Part shown: in pieces, positions 1 through 8,077 of the stretch
Position numbering within the stretch: position 1 is the stretch's first letter
How the letters are laid out: each line of letters begins with the position of its first letter
NCBI GenBank assembly: GCA_003513845.1
Contig: DOTB01000027.1
Location: 1-28,536 of the forward strand
DNA from: Candidatus Atribacteria bacterium
Lineage (GTDB): Bacteria > Atribacterota > Phoenicimicrobiia > Phoenicimicrobiales > Phoenicimicrobiaceae
Reading direction: 5' to 3'
Length of the DNA: 28,536 bases
Program-made: the position numbers and the translations under genes
The notes under the pieces: model-generated
Seen by the model: only the letters and a program-made list of their open reading frames with translations
The model's database searches: none
Told to the model about the DNA's origin: nothing

Positions 1-334
1 CATTTTTATGTGAGGCATTAAGGAGGGGATTCTTATGTTGTATCCCGGAATCGAATCTTGTTAAGATGGTCAGCCAGTTTACCGGTTAATAAATATAATC
101 AATAGTGAACAGTCGTTAGTCGTTAGCAGAACAGGCATATAGCAATATGCCTCTGCTTGTTAGAAACCTAAAACTGAAAACTGAAAACTGATGAGAACTT
201 ATATTTAAAATTAACAATTAGAATTAACTGGGTAACTGGGTAACTAACCAAAAATTACATACTATTCACTGGCGAATAATTTGGCATTTTTTGCTCTATA
301 CTATTTCTCTTTAATATGTACTACATACGCAATA
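1..334. repeat. Intergenic mosaic of short degenerate repeats
   Basis: No gene is visible here. The stretch holds several word-like modules that recur in other gaps of the window. Positions 64-91 carry a 'GTCAGCCAGTTTACCGGTTA' type module. Positions 100-127 carry 'AATAGTGAACAGTCGTTAG'. A hairpin lies at 134-153, with arms AGGCATAT and ATATGCCT around AGCA. Positions 168-193 repeat 'AACTGAAA', 228-248 repeat 'GGGTAACT', and 259-270 read 'CATACTATTCAC'. The stretch lies downstream of tyrS and may contribute to transcript ends, but there is no clear U-tract terminator. Confidence 0.6.
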
Positions 335-1555
335 CTAATTAATAACTAATTTTATAAAATTTAGTTTTCCAATTTTCAGTATCATTCCATCTTTGACTGT
401 GATATCTAGGTGAGGATCACTTATTTTTTCTCCATCAATTTTTACTCCACCCTGCTCGATCAATCTACGAGCTTCGCCCTTGCTGGAAACTAAACCGGAA
501 ATAACAACAAGTTCAGTAATCCATATTTTTCCATTTTTCAAATCTTCTTTTTTTATAACCAATTCTCTCATCTTTTCGGGATAAAGTTTCTCTTTAAATA
601 CTCTTTCAAATTCCTCTTCCGCCTTAAAGGAAGCTTCTTTTCCATGATACAGTCCTACAATCTCTCGAGCTAATCTCTTTTTTAAATCGCGAGGGTGAAT
701 ATTATTGTTTTCTAAATCAATTTTCATTTTTTCTATTTCATCTAAAGGAACATCTGTTACCAGCTCGAAATATCTAATCATAAGATTATCCGGTATAGAC
801 ATAATCTTACCATATATATCTTGAGGCTGTTCGTTAATACCAACATAATTATTAAGACTTTTACTCATTTTTTCTACCCCATCTATTCCTTCGAGTAAAG
901 GCAAGGTAATAATAACCTGGGGTTCCTGGCCATATTCTCTCTGAATCGTCCTTCCTACTAATAAATTAAATTTTTGATCTGTTCCTCCTAATTCGACATC
1001 AGCATTTAGGGCAACAGAATCATACCCCTGCATTAATGGATATAAAAATTCATGGATACCAATTGGCCTCTCTTCTTTATATCGAGTCGCAAAATCATCT
1101 CTTTCCAACATACGAGCTACAGTGTATTTGGAGCATATCTTCAAGACTTCAGCAAACGATAATTTACCCAACCAATGACTATTGAATACCACTTTTGTTT
1201 TCTCAGGATTTAATATTTTAAAAACTTGTGCTTTATAGGTTTCCGCATTTTTTTTAACTTCTTCCTCAGTTAATTGTTTTCTAGTAGCACTTCGACCACT
1301 TGGATCTCCTATCATTCCAGTGAAATCACCTATTAAAAAATAAACATCGTGACCTAAATCTTGAAATTGTCTTAGTTTGCGTAACCCAACCGTATGTCCT
1401 AAATGTATATCTGGTGCATTTGGGTCAAATCCTTGCTTAATCCGAAGAGGTCTTTTTTCTTCCCTTGATCTTTCTAATTTTTTTATTAACTCTTCTTCAG
1501 ATATTATTTCTTCGATTCCTCTTTTAATTATTCTTACTTCTTCTTTAATATCCAT
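335..1555 (-). CDS. tyrS: Tyrosyl-tRNA synthetase
   Basis: This class I aminoacyl-tRNA synthetase attaches tyrosine to tRNA-Tyr in the cytoplasm. The 406-residue protein has the HIGH-type motif HLGH at residues 51-54 within a Rossmann catalytic domain, and an intact KMSKS loop at 229-233. The C-terminal region, about residues 343-406, is an S4-type RNA-binding domain. The long N-terminus and the '[11 protein letters not shown]' context fit the TyrZ-like bacterial subgroup. The ATG start has AAGGTG about 8 bases upstream. Unlike pheS, thrS and leuS in this window, its 300-base upstream region shows no T-box signature, so it seems to be regulated differently. Identification is firm. Confidence 0.97.
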   Translation of the reverse strand: MDIKEEVRIIKRGIEEIISEEELIKKLERSREEKRPLRIKQGFDPNAPDIHLGHTVGLRKLRQFQDLGHDVYFLIGDFTGMIGDPSGRSATRKQLTEEEVKKNAETYKAQVFKILNPEKTKVVFNSHWLGKLSFAEVLKICSKYTVARMLERDDFATRYKEERPIGIHEFLYPLMQGYDSVALNADVELGGTDQKFNLLVGRTIQREYGQEPQVIITLPLLEGIDGVEKMSKSLNNYVGINEQPQDIYGKIMSIPDNLMIRYFELVTDVPLDEIEKMKIDLENNNIHPRDLKKRLAREIVGLYHGKEASFKAEEEFERVFKEKLYPEKMRELVIKKEDLKNGKIWITELVVISGLVSSKGEARRLIEQGGVKIDGEKISDPHLDITVKDGMILKIGKLNFIKLVIN

Positions 1556-1854
1556 AAATAAACACCTTCCCGAATAAAAATATTATATGTTATATATTAT
1601 TTATTAAATTATATTACATGATTACTACCTAAAAGTAAACAATATGGTAATGTAGGGTCACGATGCATCGTGCCCACGGGAAACATTAAGCTATAATATG
1701 GTGAGGTCACAATTCATTGTGCTCCTACAACATAATTATTTCCAAAAGCCAAAATTTATTGTGAATTTGTTTATAAAACACTATACAAAATATTTTTTTG
1801 AGCTTTTTGGGGAATAACCATTATATTATATACTATAATTATACTATTAAATTT
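1556..1854. other. Intergenic region with two copies of a palindromic element
   Basis: No gene is visible. Two related palindromic elements lie at about 1653-1681 and 1700-1728. The first has the perfect core CACGATGCATCGTG at 1659-1672, and the second is a decayed version (CACAATTCATTGTG). A third copy is near the right edge at 28191-28208. The rest is AT-rich. I find no T-box or convincing promoter for tyrS. Confidence 0.6.
1659..1672. repeat. Dispersed palindrome CACGATGCATCGTG
   Basis: A perfect 14-base palindrome in a wider context of the form TAGGGTCACGATGCATCGTG followed by CCC. It recurs at 28191-28208 and, degenerated, at 1708-1721. The form resembles dispersed extragenic palindromes seen in many environmental genomes. 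Confidence 0.7.
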
Positions 1855-2334
1855 TTAAATATGATTTTCACCTAAGCCTAATCTATTTTTATTTTTTATC
1901 AGTAATATTAATAATGGATAACCTAAGATATAACAAGCAACGACTTCCCCAATTCCAATATACAAAACAGTTATCCAGTAAGGTAAATCAAAGAGTAAGT
2001 GCAAATAGATACTAACTCCAAAAGCATTTATTATAACAGGAGGAAGGGGAGCTAATTTAGGATTTTTTACTTTAGATGTTAAATAAGCAGCAATTAAAGT
2101 ACAAAAGCTTCCTCCAATTATATCCACCATTCCTAACCCTCCGTAAATATTTGCTAAGATACAGCCCACAAATAATCCAATAATGGCAGAAGGCTCAATA
2201 AAAGGCAGGACTACTAAAGCTTCTGCAATTCTCACTTGAACAGGTCCATAACTTATTGGTGCAAAAATGATAGTAAGAATCACGTAGATTGCTCCAATCA
2301 TAGCTACCCGGACCAAATAATTAAACTTCTTCAA
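1855..2334 (-). CDS. queT: QueT-family queuosine-precursor transporter (ECF S component)
   Basis: A 159-residue polytopic membrane protein with about five hydrophobic segments. It resembles the QueT family, the substrate-binding S components of energy-coupling factor transporters thought to import a queuosine precursor such as preQ1. The opening 'VRVAMIGAIYVILTIIFAPI', the 'YGPVQVRIAEALVVLPF' stretch and the 'FVGCILANIYGG' stretch are typical of the family. The start is TTG at 2334-2332 with GGGAG about 10 bases upstream; the next in-frame ATG would remove the conserved opening. QueT genes often sit behind a preQ1 riboswitch, but I could not recognise one. A TATAAT hexamer lies about 35 bases upstream with only a weak -35. 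The shared ECF energising module is not in this window. Confidence 0.88.
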   Translation of the reverse strand: MKKFNYLVRVAMIGAIYVILTIIFAPISYGPVQVRIAEALVVLPFIEPSAIIGLFVGCILANIYGGLGMVDIIGGSFCTLIAAYLTSKVKNPKLAPLPPVIINAFGVSIYLHLLFDLPYWITVLYIGIGEVVACYILGYPLLILLIKNKNRLGLGENHI

Positions 2335-2754
2335 AAAGATAGACTCCCATATTATTAATTTTTGAAATTATAGCACAGTTTATTTTACATTAAAAGGGTT
2401 AAGATTGGTAACTTATCTATTTTATTATAATTTTATGATATAATATTAACAAAATATTTCGTATCTCGTCAAGAAAATAGAAGTCAGAAGTCGGAATCCA
2501 GAATCTAATAGTATATCGTATATAGATATATAGCAAAGAAAATAAAAAAAGAGAAAGAAGTAATTGCGTATTGTATACGCCTAAGAACTGACTAAATGGT
2601 AAAATGTTAAAGTGGGAAGTATAGATTCCCACTTCCGCAGGAATGACATTGGCAGAAAAGATGTCTTACCTATATTACTTACTATATGTTAAACGCTACT
2701 CATATACTACATACGAAATACAATATACGATATACGAACTTAAGGAGTCTTGTT
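2335..2754. repeat. Divergent intergenic region filled with repeat modules
   Basis: This gap lies between divergent queT and the penicillin-binding protein gene. It holds a TATAAT-rich stretch (2425-2450) and a module at 2459-2525 that reappears inverted at 10735-10803. A hairpin lies at 2611-2633 (arms AGTGGGAA and TTCCCACT), and ATTCC/GGAAT arms lie at 2626-2645. A run of degenerate 'ATACGAAATACAATATACGA' words ends just before the Shine-Dalgarno site at 2743. I see no real gene in it. Confidence 0.6.
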
Positions 2755-4899
2755 TTGTCACCTAAAAATAAAATAAAAAAATCTTACCATATTCCTTGGT
2801 CCAAAAAAATATTATTGGTATTTATAATTTTTTCCCTTACCTTTGTCATTACCTTTATCAGTTTAGCCACCCTTAATGATCAAAAAATTTCTGAAATGGT
2901 GAAAGAGCAAAATTTTATAGATGCCATAAATAGTAAAGTATTTGATATAAATGGTGAAATCATCACTGAATTTTATCAAGAAAACAGAAATCCCATTCCT
3001 CTATCTTCAGTTCCTACTAATTTAATTAATGCTTTTATTGCTATTGAAGATTCCGATTTTTACGAGCATAAAGGTATTAATATTCGTAGAATTTTAATTA
3101 CTCAATTGCAAAATTTTAAAAATTTAATTCTATTGTCTAATAAAGATATTAAACCTCAAGGTGGTAGCACAATAACCCAGCAATTAGCGATAAACACTTT
3201 TCTTACTCGTAAAATTAGTTTGCATAGAAAATTACAAGATATTTTGTTAGCCTTGCAGATTGAAAGAAATTTTACCAAAGAAGAAATTTTAGAAATGTAT
3301 TTAAACGAAATTTATTTCGGACATGGTGCATATGGGGTTCAATCTGCTGCTCAATTATATTTTGGTAAAAATGTGCAAGATTTAAATCTTGCAGAATGTG
3401 CATTACTAGCTGGAATTCCTCGCGGACCTTCCTATTATTCTCCCATTCTTAACCAGAAAAACTCTATAAACAGAAGAAATATCATTTTAAACAGAATGTT
3501 TAAATTAGGATATATTTCTAAGGATGATATGAAAAAAGCTCAACAAAGTCCCCTTAAACTTAATTATAATAATAAAAAGGATAAATTTAGCGCTTCCTAT
3601 TTTTCTACTTATATTCTTTCTCAACTTTTAGACGAATTTGGTGCAAATATGGTTTATAAAGGTGGCCTAAAAATTTATACTACATTAGATTTAAAAATGC
3701 AAAATATTGCTGAAAAAGCACTTCAAGAATCTGGTTATGAAGGGGCAATAATTGCTATCGAACCTAACTCTGGTCATATTAAAGCGATGGTAGGGGGTAA
3801 AAACTTTGAAGAAAGTAAATTTAATAGAGCAACTCAGGCTTATCGTCAACCAGGTTCTGCCTTCAAACCTTTTATTTATCTTACTGCTTTAGAAAATGGA
3901 TTTACTCCTAGTAACATTATAGAAGATTCTCCAGTTACTTTTGAAAATGGGTGGTCACCTGAAAATTATGAAAAAGAATTTAGAGGGCCAGTAACTCTTA
4001 GAGAAGCATTTGAATTATCTATAAATGTAGTGGGAGTAAAATTATTAGAACAAGTAGGGGTAAGTGAAGTAATAAATTATGCCCACAAAGCGGGAATAAA
4101 AAGTAAACTTCGACCAGATTTATCCTTAGCGTTAGGAACTTCTGAGATAACTCCCTTGGAAATTGCTTCTGCTTATGCTACTATCGCTAACTTAGGAGTA
4201 AGAGTTGAACCTGTATCCATAATTCGGATAGAAGATTATAATGGTAAAACTATAAAAGAAAATGTTCCTCAAAAAAAGAAAGTATTTAAAGAAGAGGCTT
4301 GTTATGTGCTTATCGATATGATGAAAGGAGTAATAATAAGAGGTACTGGTCGGAATGCCCAGATAGGTAGACCGGCTGCTGGGAAAACAGGTACTACTGA
4401 TGATTTTATTGATGCCTGGTTTATAGGATTTACTCCCGATTTGGTTACTGCAGTTTATATTGGTAATGATGACCGAAAACCCCTCGGAAATAAAATGACT
4501 GGTGGAGTAGTTGCAGCGCCAATCTGGGCTAAATTTATGAAAGAAGCTCTTAAAAACAAAGAAAAAAAAGAATTTATGCAACCGGATAAAATAGTAAAAA
4601 TTCCTGTTTGTAAACAATCTGGTCTTTTGCCTACTGATTCTTGCCCCGAGACATTATCTGTAGTTTTTATAAAGGGCACCGAACCTACTTCTTATTGTAC
4701 CATTCACCAAAAATATTTCGAAACTCCAAAAATAGAAGAACGCCCAGAGATCAAAAAACCTTATTATGAAGAAATTGAAAATATTAAGAAAAAATATGAG
4801 GAAAAGCCTTTAGAGAAAGAGACAGAAGGGGAAGAAGAGGAAACTCTTCAATCATTGATAAATAAACTCAAAGAAAAATATAAAAAACAAAATGAATGA
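2755..4899 (+). CDS. mrcA: Bifunctional class A penicillin-binding protein (PBP1A type)
   Basis: A membrane-anchored peptidoglycan synthase that polymerises lipid II and cross-links the stem peptides. Numbering is from the TTG at 2755 (714 residues). A transmembrane anchor lies at about 18-38. The GT51 glycosyltransferase domain carries EDSDFYEHKG at 98-107, with the catalytic Glu at 98, and GGSTITQQ at 136-143. The transpeptidase domain has SAFK at 368-371 with the acyl-enzyme serine, SIN at 422-424 and KTGT at 544-547. The tail is charged and rich in Glu and Lys. AAGGAG lies 7 bases before this TTG. An in-frame ATG at 2686 has no ribosome site, and the extra 23 codons fall in the repeat mosaic, so it is probably not used. 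This is the only plus-strand gene in the window and it converges on mutS2. Confidence 0.95.
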   Translation: MSPKNKIKKSYHIPWSKKILLVFIIFSLTFVITFISLATLNDQKISEMVKEQNFIDAINSKVFDINGEIITEFYQENRNPIPLSSVPTNLINAFIAIEDSDFYEHKGINIRRILITQLQNFKNLILLSNKDIKPQGGSTITQQLAINTFLTRKISLHRKLQDILLALQIERNFTKEEILEMYLNEIYFGHGAYGVQSAAQLYFGKNVQDLNLAECALLAGIPRGPSYYSPILNQKNSINRRNIILNRMFKLGYISKDDMKKAQQSPLKLNYNNKKDKFSASYFSTYILSQLLDEFGANMVYKGGLKIYTTLDLKMQNIAEKALQESGYEGAIIAIEPNSGHIKAMVGGKNFEESKFNRATQAYRQPGSAFKPFIYLTALENGFTPSNIIEDSPVTFENGWSPENYEKEFRGPVTLREAFELSINVVGVKLLEQVGVSEVINYAHKAGIKSKLRPDLSLALGTSEITPLEIASAYATIANLGVRVEPVSIIRIEDYNGKTIKENVPQKKKVFKEEACYVLIDMMKGVIIRGTGRNAQIGRPAAGKTGTTDDFIDAWFIGFTPDLVTAVYIGNDDRKPLGNKMTGGVVAAPIWAKFMKEALKNKEKKEFMQPDKIVKIPVCKQSGLLPTDSCPETLSVVFIKGTEPTSYCTIHQKYFETPKIEERPEIKKPYYEEIENIKKKYEEKPLEKETEGEEEETLQSLINKLKEKYKKQNE

Positions 4900-4921
4900 T
4901 CAATTATATATCTAGTCAAAC

Positions 4922-7303
4922 CTATTTCTTAAGATACACAACCGTTACTCCGATGCCCCCCTTGTTGGCATCACCTGGCTTAAATGATTTAACATAAGGA
5001 ATGTTATCTAATAATTTTCTAACTTCTTCTCTTAAGACTCCTTTTCCTTTACCATGAATAATATATACTGGTGAAATTCCTAATAGATATGCATCATCTA
5101 AATATTTTTCTAATATTAATTTAGCGTCTTCGACATTAAACCGACGAAGAGACAGCTCATTCTTAAAGGTTTTTATTTTTGATAAATAGAAGTTATCTTG
5201 GCCAGCAGATCTTTTACTAACATCATCTCTTGTGGGGATGAAATTTTCACCCAATTTATCGGACTTTTCTATTTTTTCTATATCAAAGATGGGTACAATT
5301 ATTTTCATATTATCTATCTGAATCTTGCATTTCCCACTTTTCTCAGAAATAGCCAGTATTATCCCCTTTTTATTTAAACTTTTAACCCGCACATAATTGC
5401 CAACTTTAATATCACGATTTTTAATCGATTCTTCTTCTATTATCAACTTTGTCTTTATCTCTTCATTTATTTCCCTTAATTCCTTTAATAATGGGCTTTT
5501 AGATTTTTTATTTATTAATCTTTTTTTGCCCAAATTCTCTATTATATTTTCCACTTTACTCTGGGTTTCTTTTAAAATCTTTTCAGCTTCCTGGTAAGTT
5601 TTTCGAAATATTTCTACTTTTTTCTCCCTAATTTCATCCAATTCTTCTTGTAATTCTTTTTTAATTTTAAAGGTCTCCTCTCTGGATATTTTTATTAGTT
5701 CCATTTCTTGTTCAATTAATTTTTTATCCTGTTCAATCTTCTCGATTAAATTATCCACCTTAACCTTCTCTTGAGTTAAAAAACTTTGGGCTCGTAAAAC
5801 TACATCTTGGGCCAAGCCTAATCTTCGCGCAATTATAAAAGCACAACTTTTCCCAGGTAATCCAATAGAGATTTGGAATGTTGGCTTTAAAGTTTTTTCA
5901 TCAAATTCAACGCGGGCATTGCATACCCCTTTGGTTAAATATGCATAAGTCTTCAGCGAATCATGATGCGTAGTAGCTAATACATTGACCTTTTCTTTAT
6001 TTAAAAATTCTAAAACCGCCATTCCCAAGGCTGCCCCTTCTGTCGGATCGGTTCCTGCCCCTAATTCATCAAGTAATACCAGAGATTTTGAATTAGCCTT
6101 CTTTAAAATCTGAACTATATATTTCATATGGGAAGAAAAGGTACTTAAATTTTGTTCTATACTTTGTTCATCTCCAATATCACAAAATATTTCTTGAAAA
6201 ACAGCAACTTCACTCCCCTTATTGGCAGGAATGTGTAATCCGCATTGGGCCATAAGAGAAAGTAAACCCACTGTCTTTAAAGTTACTGTCTTACCTCCAG
6301 TATTGGGACCAGTAATTATTAAAATATTAAAATCCTTTCCCAAAATAATATTAATTGGAACTACATTTCCTTTTAGTAAAGGATGCCTTGCTTGAACAAG
6401 ATTAATGAATCCTCCTTGATTTATTTTAGGCTCAATTGCATCCATTTTATTTGCTAACATCGCACGTGCATTGATAAAGTCAATTTCACCCAGATTCAAA
6501 AAAGAATAATAAATCTCTTGAGCTTTTTCCCCAATAAGGGTTGTTAGTTTTTGTAAAATTTTTAAAACCTCTTTTTCTTCTTCTTTAACTAATTGACGCA
6601 AGGTATTATTTAATTCAACTATTTCTAATGGTTCAACAAATAAGGTGGCACCACTATCAGATTTATCATGTACTATTCCAGGGAATTTTCCTTTCCGTTC
6701 CTGCTTTATGGGGATAACATACCTATCTTGTCTTATTGTTACCAAAGGCTCCTGGATAATAGTGGCAAATTGAGAAGATCTAATGATGGACTCTAATCTT
6801 TTTTTAATGGTTTGCTCTTTATTAATTATTTCTCTTCTTATCTTTTTCAAACTTGAACTTGCTCGGTCTAAAACTACACCATCTTCACCAATACAATTAG
6901 TTATTTCCTTCTCTAATTCTGGGAAAGTATTGATTTTATTTGCTCTTTCCTTAATTAGAGGATATTTCTCTTTAGTTTTTAATAAAAATTTTTTAACCAA
7001 TCGTGATGTTGTCAAAACTTTTAATATTTTTAATATTTTTGTAGCATCAAGAATAGCACCTTTAATCTCAGATTTTTTTAACTCAATATTGACATCTTCT
7101 AATCTTGTAAAAGGCGGAGTACCTTCATAGAGAATAATCTCTCTCATTTCAGTAGTTTCTCTCTGAACGGTAAGGACTTGTTCGCGGTCAGTTAGGGGGG
7201 TTATTTTTTCTACTATTTGTTCACCAGTTGCAGAAACTACTAATTCTTTTAATAATTTTTTAATCTTATGGAATTCCAAAACTGAAAGAGTGTGTTTATC
7301 CAA
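4922..7303 (-). CDS. mutS2: MutS2 family ATPase/nuclease
   Basis: MutS2 proteins are MutS-like ATPases linked to suppression of recombination and, in some Firmicutes, to ribosome-collision rescue. They lack the mismatch-recognition domain of MutS1. The 793-residue protein has Walker A GPNTGGKT at 332-339, the STFSSHM signature at 387-393 and Walker B LVLLDELGAGTDPTEG at 408-423. A charged coiled coil runs over about 510-600 and a C-terminal Smr domain over about 710-793, with HGKGKGVLR at 750-758. The usual Smr LDLRG motif reads LSLRR here, a modest deviation. The start is TTG; family members align from this residue. The gene follows cvpA by 36 bases, probably in one operon, and its 3' end lies 22 bases from the convergent penicillin-binding protein gene. 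Confidence 0.95.
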   Translation of the reverse strand: MDKHTLSVLEFHKIKKLLKELVVSATGEQIVEKITPLTDREQVLTVQRETTEMREIILYEGTPPFTRLEDVNIELKKSEIKGAILDATKILKILKVLTTSRLVKKFLLKTKEKYPLIKERANKINTFPELEKEITNCIGEDGVVLDRASSSLKKIRREIINKEQTIKKRLESIIRSSQFATIIQEPLVTIRQDRYVIPIKQERKGKFPGIVHDKSDSGATLFVEPLEIVELNNTLRQLVKEEEKEVLKILQKLTTLIGEKAQEIYYSFLNLGEIDFINARAMLANKMDAIEPKINQGGFINLVQARHPLLKGNVVPINIILGKDFNILIITGPNTGGKTVTLKTVGLLSLMAQCGLHIPANKGSEVAVFQEIFCDIGDEQSIEQNLSTFSSHMKYIVQILKKANSKSLVLLDELGAGTDPTEGAALGMAVLEFLNKEKVNVLATTHHDSLKTYAYLTKGVCNARVEFDEKTLKPTFQISIGLPGKSCAFIIARRLGLAQDVVLRAQSFLTQEKVKVDNLIEKIEQDKKLIEQEMELIKISREETFKIKKELQEELDEIREKKVEIFRKTYQEAEKILKETQSKVENIIENLGKKRLINKKSKSPLLKELREINEEIKTKLIIEEESIKNRDIKVGNYVRVKSLNKKGIILAISEKSGKCKIQIDNMKIIVPIFDIEKIEKSDKLGENFIPTRDDVSKRSAGQDNFYLSKIKTFKNELSLRRFNVEDAKLILEKYLDDAYLLGISPVYIIHGKGKGVLREEVRKLLDNIPYVKSFKPGDANKGGIGVTVVYLKK

Positions 7304-7339
7304 AATATCTCTTGTCCCTTTTTATATCAAATCAATTCA

Positions 7340-7909
7340 TCATTTTAAGGTATTCTTTAAAACAAACAAATTAAGATGAAATTTCTTAAGGAACTCCTCC
7401 GTATTGAACTGAAAACTTGAAGGTAGCCAATCTGCAAAATATTTATACACAATTGTTATCATAACTGCAAATCTATTTGCTAAAAATGATTTTTCTAATT
7501 GATCATTTATAAAAACTGGCAAGGGTATAAAAGTAACAATAATTAATATAACCCCTACTATTAGTGCACCTTTAAATAAACCGAATAAAGCACCGCCCAG
7601 TGCATCAATCCAGGAGATAAATAATAAGGAAAATACTTTTTTCAGAGATATTTCAATAATTCTCGCAATTAAATATATTCCTAAAAATACTACAGCAAAT
7701 CCTATTATATTTGATATTTCTCTACTAACTGTGGTATGTAAACTTATATATTCTCCTGCCTCTTTAAACCAAAAAATTGCCAGAAAAATAGCAGCAATAA
7801 TCCCTATAAAATTTATTATTCCTCTAACAATTCCCCGACGTACCCCGGTTATTATGTTCAATAATATTATTATCATTATGGATACGTCTACCCAGTTTAT
7901 TGACGACAT
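7340..7909 (-). CDS. cvpA: CvpA family membrane protein
   Basis: A 189-residue protein with about four transmembrane helices over residues 8-130 and a more polar C-terminus. It matches the CvpA family, named for colicin V production but broadly conserved and often found next to mutS2. Family-typical features are the opening 'NWVDVSIMIIILLNIITGVR', the 'RGIVRGIINFIG' stretch and 'SWIDALGGALFGLFKG' near 100-115. The ATG start has AGAGGAG 6-7 bases upstream. mutS2 begins 36 bases after its stop, so co-transcription is likely. Its molecular function is not settled in the family. Confidence 0.88.
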   Translation of the reverse strand: MSSINWVDVSIMIIILLNIITGVRRGIVRGIINFIGIIAAIFLAIFWFKEAGEYISLHTTVSREISNIIGFAVVFLGIYLIARIIEISLKKVFSLLFISWIDALGGALFGLFKGALIVGVILIIVTFIPLPVFINDQLEKSFLANRFAVMITIVYKYFADWLPSSFQFNTEEFLKKFHLNLFVLKNTLK

Positions 7910-8077
7910 AAATAACTCCTCTTAATTAGTCGTTAGTAAATAGTCGTTATTAAAACAGGCATCTCACTTGTCCCCTGCTTTCGCAGGGGCATGTCCCGTG
8001 AAAATAGGGATATGAGATACAAGTTTAGTTTTGCATTTTGCGCTTTTCGCTTTACGCCTTAGTACCATTAGCTCCTT
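7910..8077. repeat. Intergenic repeat modules with a GC-rich hairpin
   Basis: This lies between pheT and cvpA. It contains 'TTAGTCGTTAG' words and a perfect hairpin at 7972-7989 (CCCCTGC, loop TTTC, GCAGGGG). It also has an 'AGTTTTGCATTTTGCGCTTT' module at 8027-8058, related to words at 17304 and 24169. The hairpin has no U-tract on the minus strand, so I treat it as a dispersed palindrome and not a terminator. Confidence 0.6.

Noticed and set aside
16..63. A tiny ATG frame after AAGGAGGGG near the left edge
   Set aside because: It gives only nine codons, lies in repeat-like sequence and has no terminator or conservation evidence.
1..334. Reading the spaced repeat words as a CRISPR array or origin iterons
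   Set aside because: Units vary in length and sequence, spacing is irregular, and there are no cas or dnaA genes.
1556..1854. A possible T-box before tyrS
   Set aside because: No GGTGGNACC antiterminator core or paired terminator is present on the minus strand.
2335..2420. A possible preQ1 riboswitch upstream of queT
   Set aside because: The expected short pseudoknot with an A-rich tail before the ribosome site could not be aligned to this sequence.
2417..2632. A 71-codon minus-strand frame upstream of the PBP gene
   Set aside because: It consists of repeat-mosaic sequence, has no ribosome site and resembles no protein.
4192..4679. Two minus-strand frames of 141 and 74 codons inside the PBP gene
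   Set aside because: They are antisense shadows of a clearly conserved gene, with low-complexity composition.
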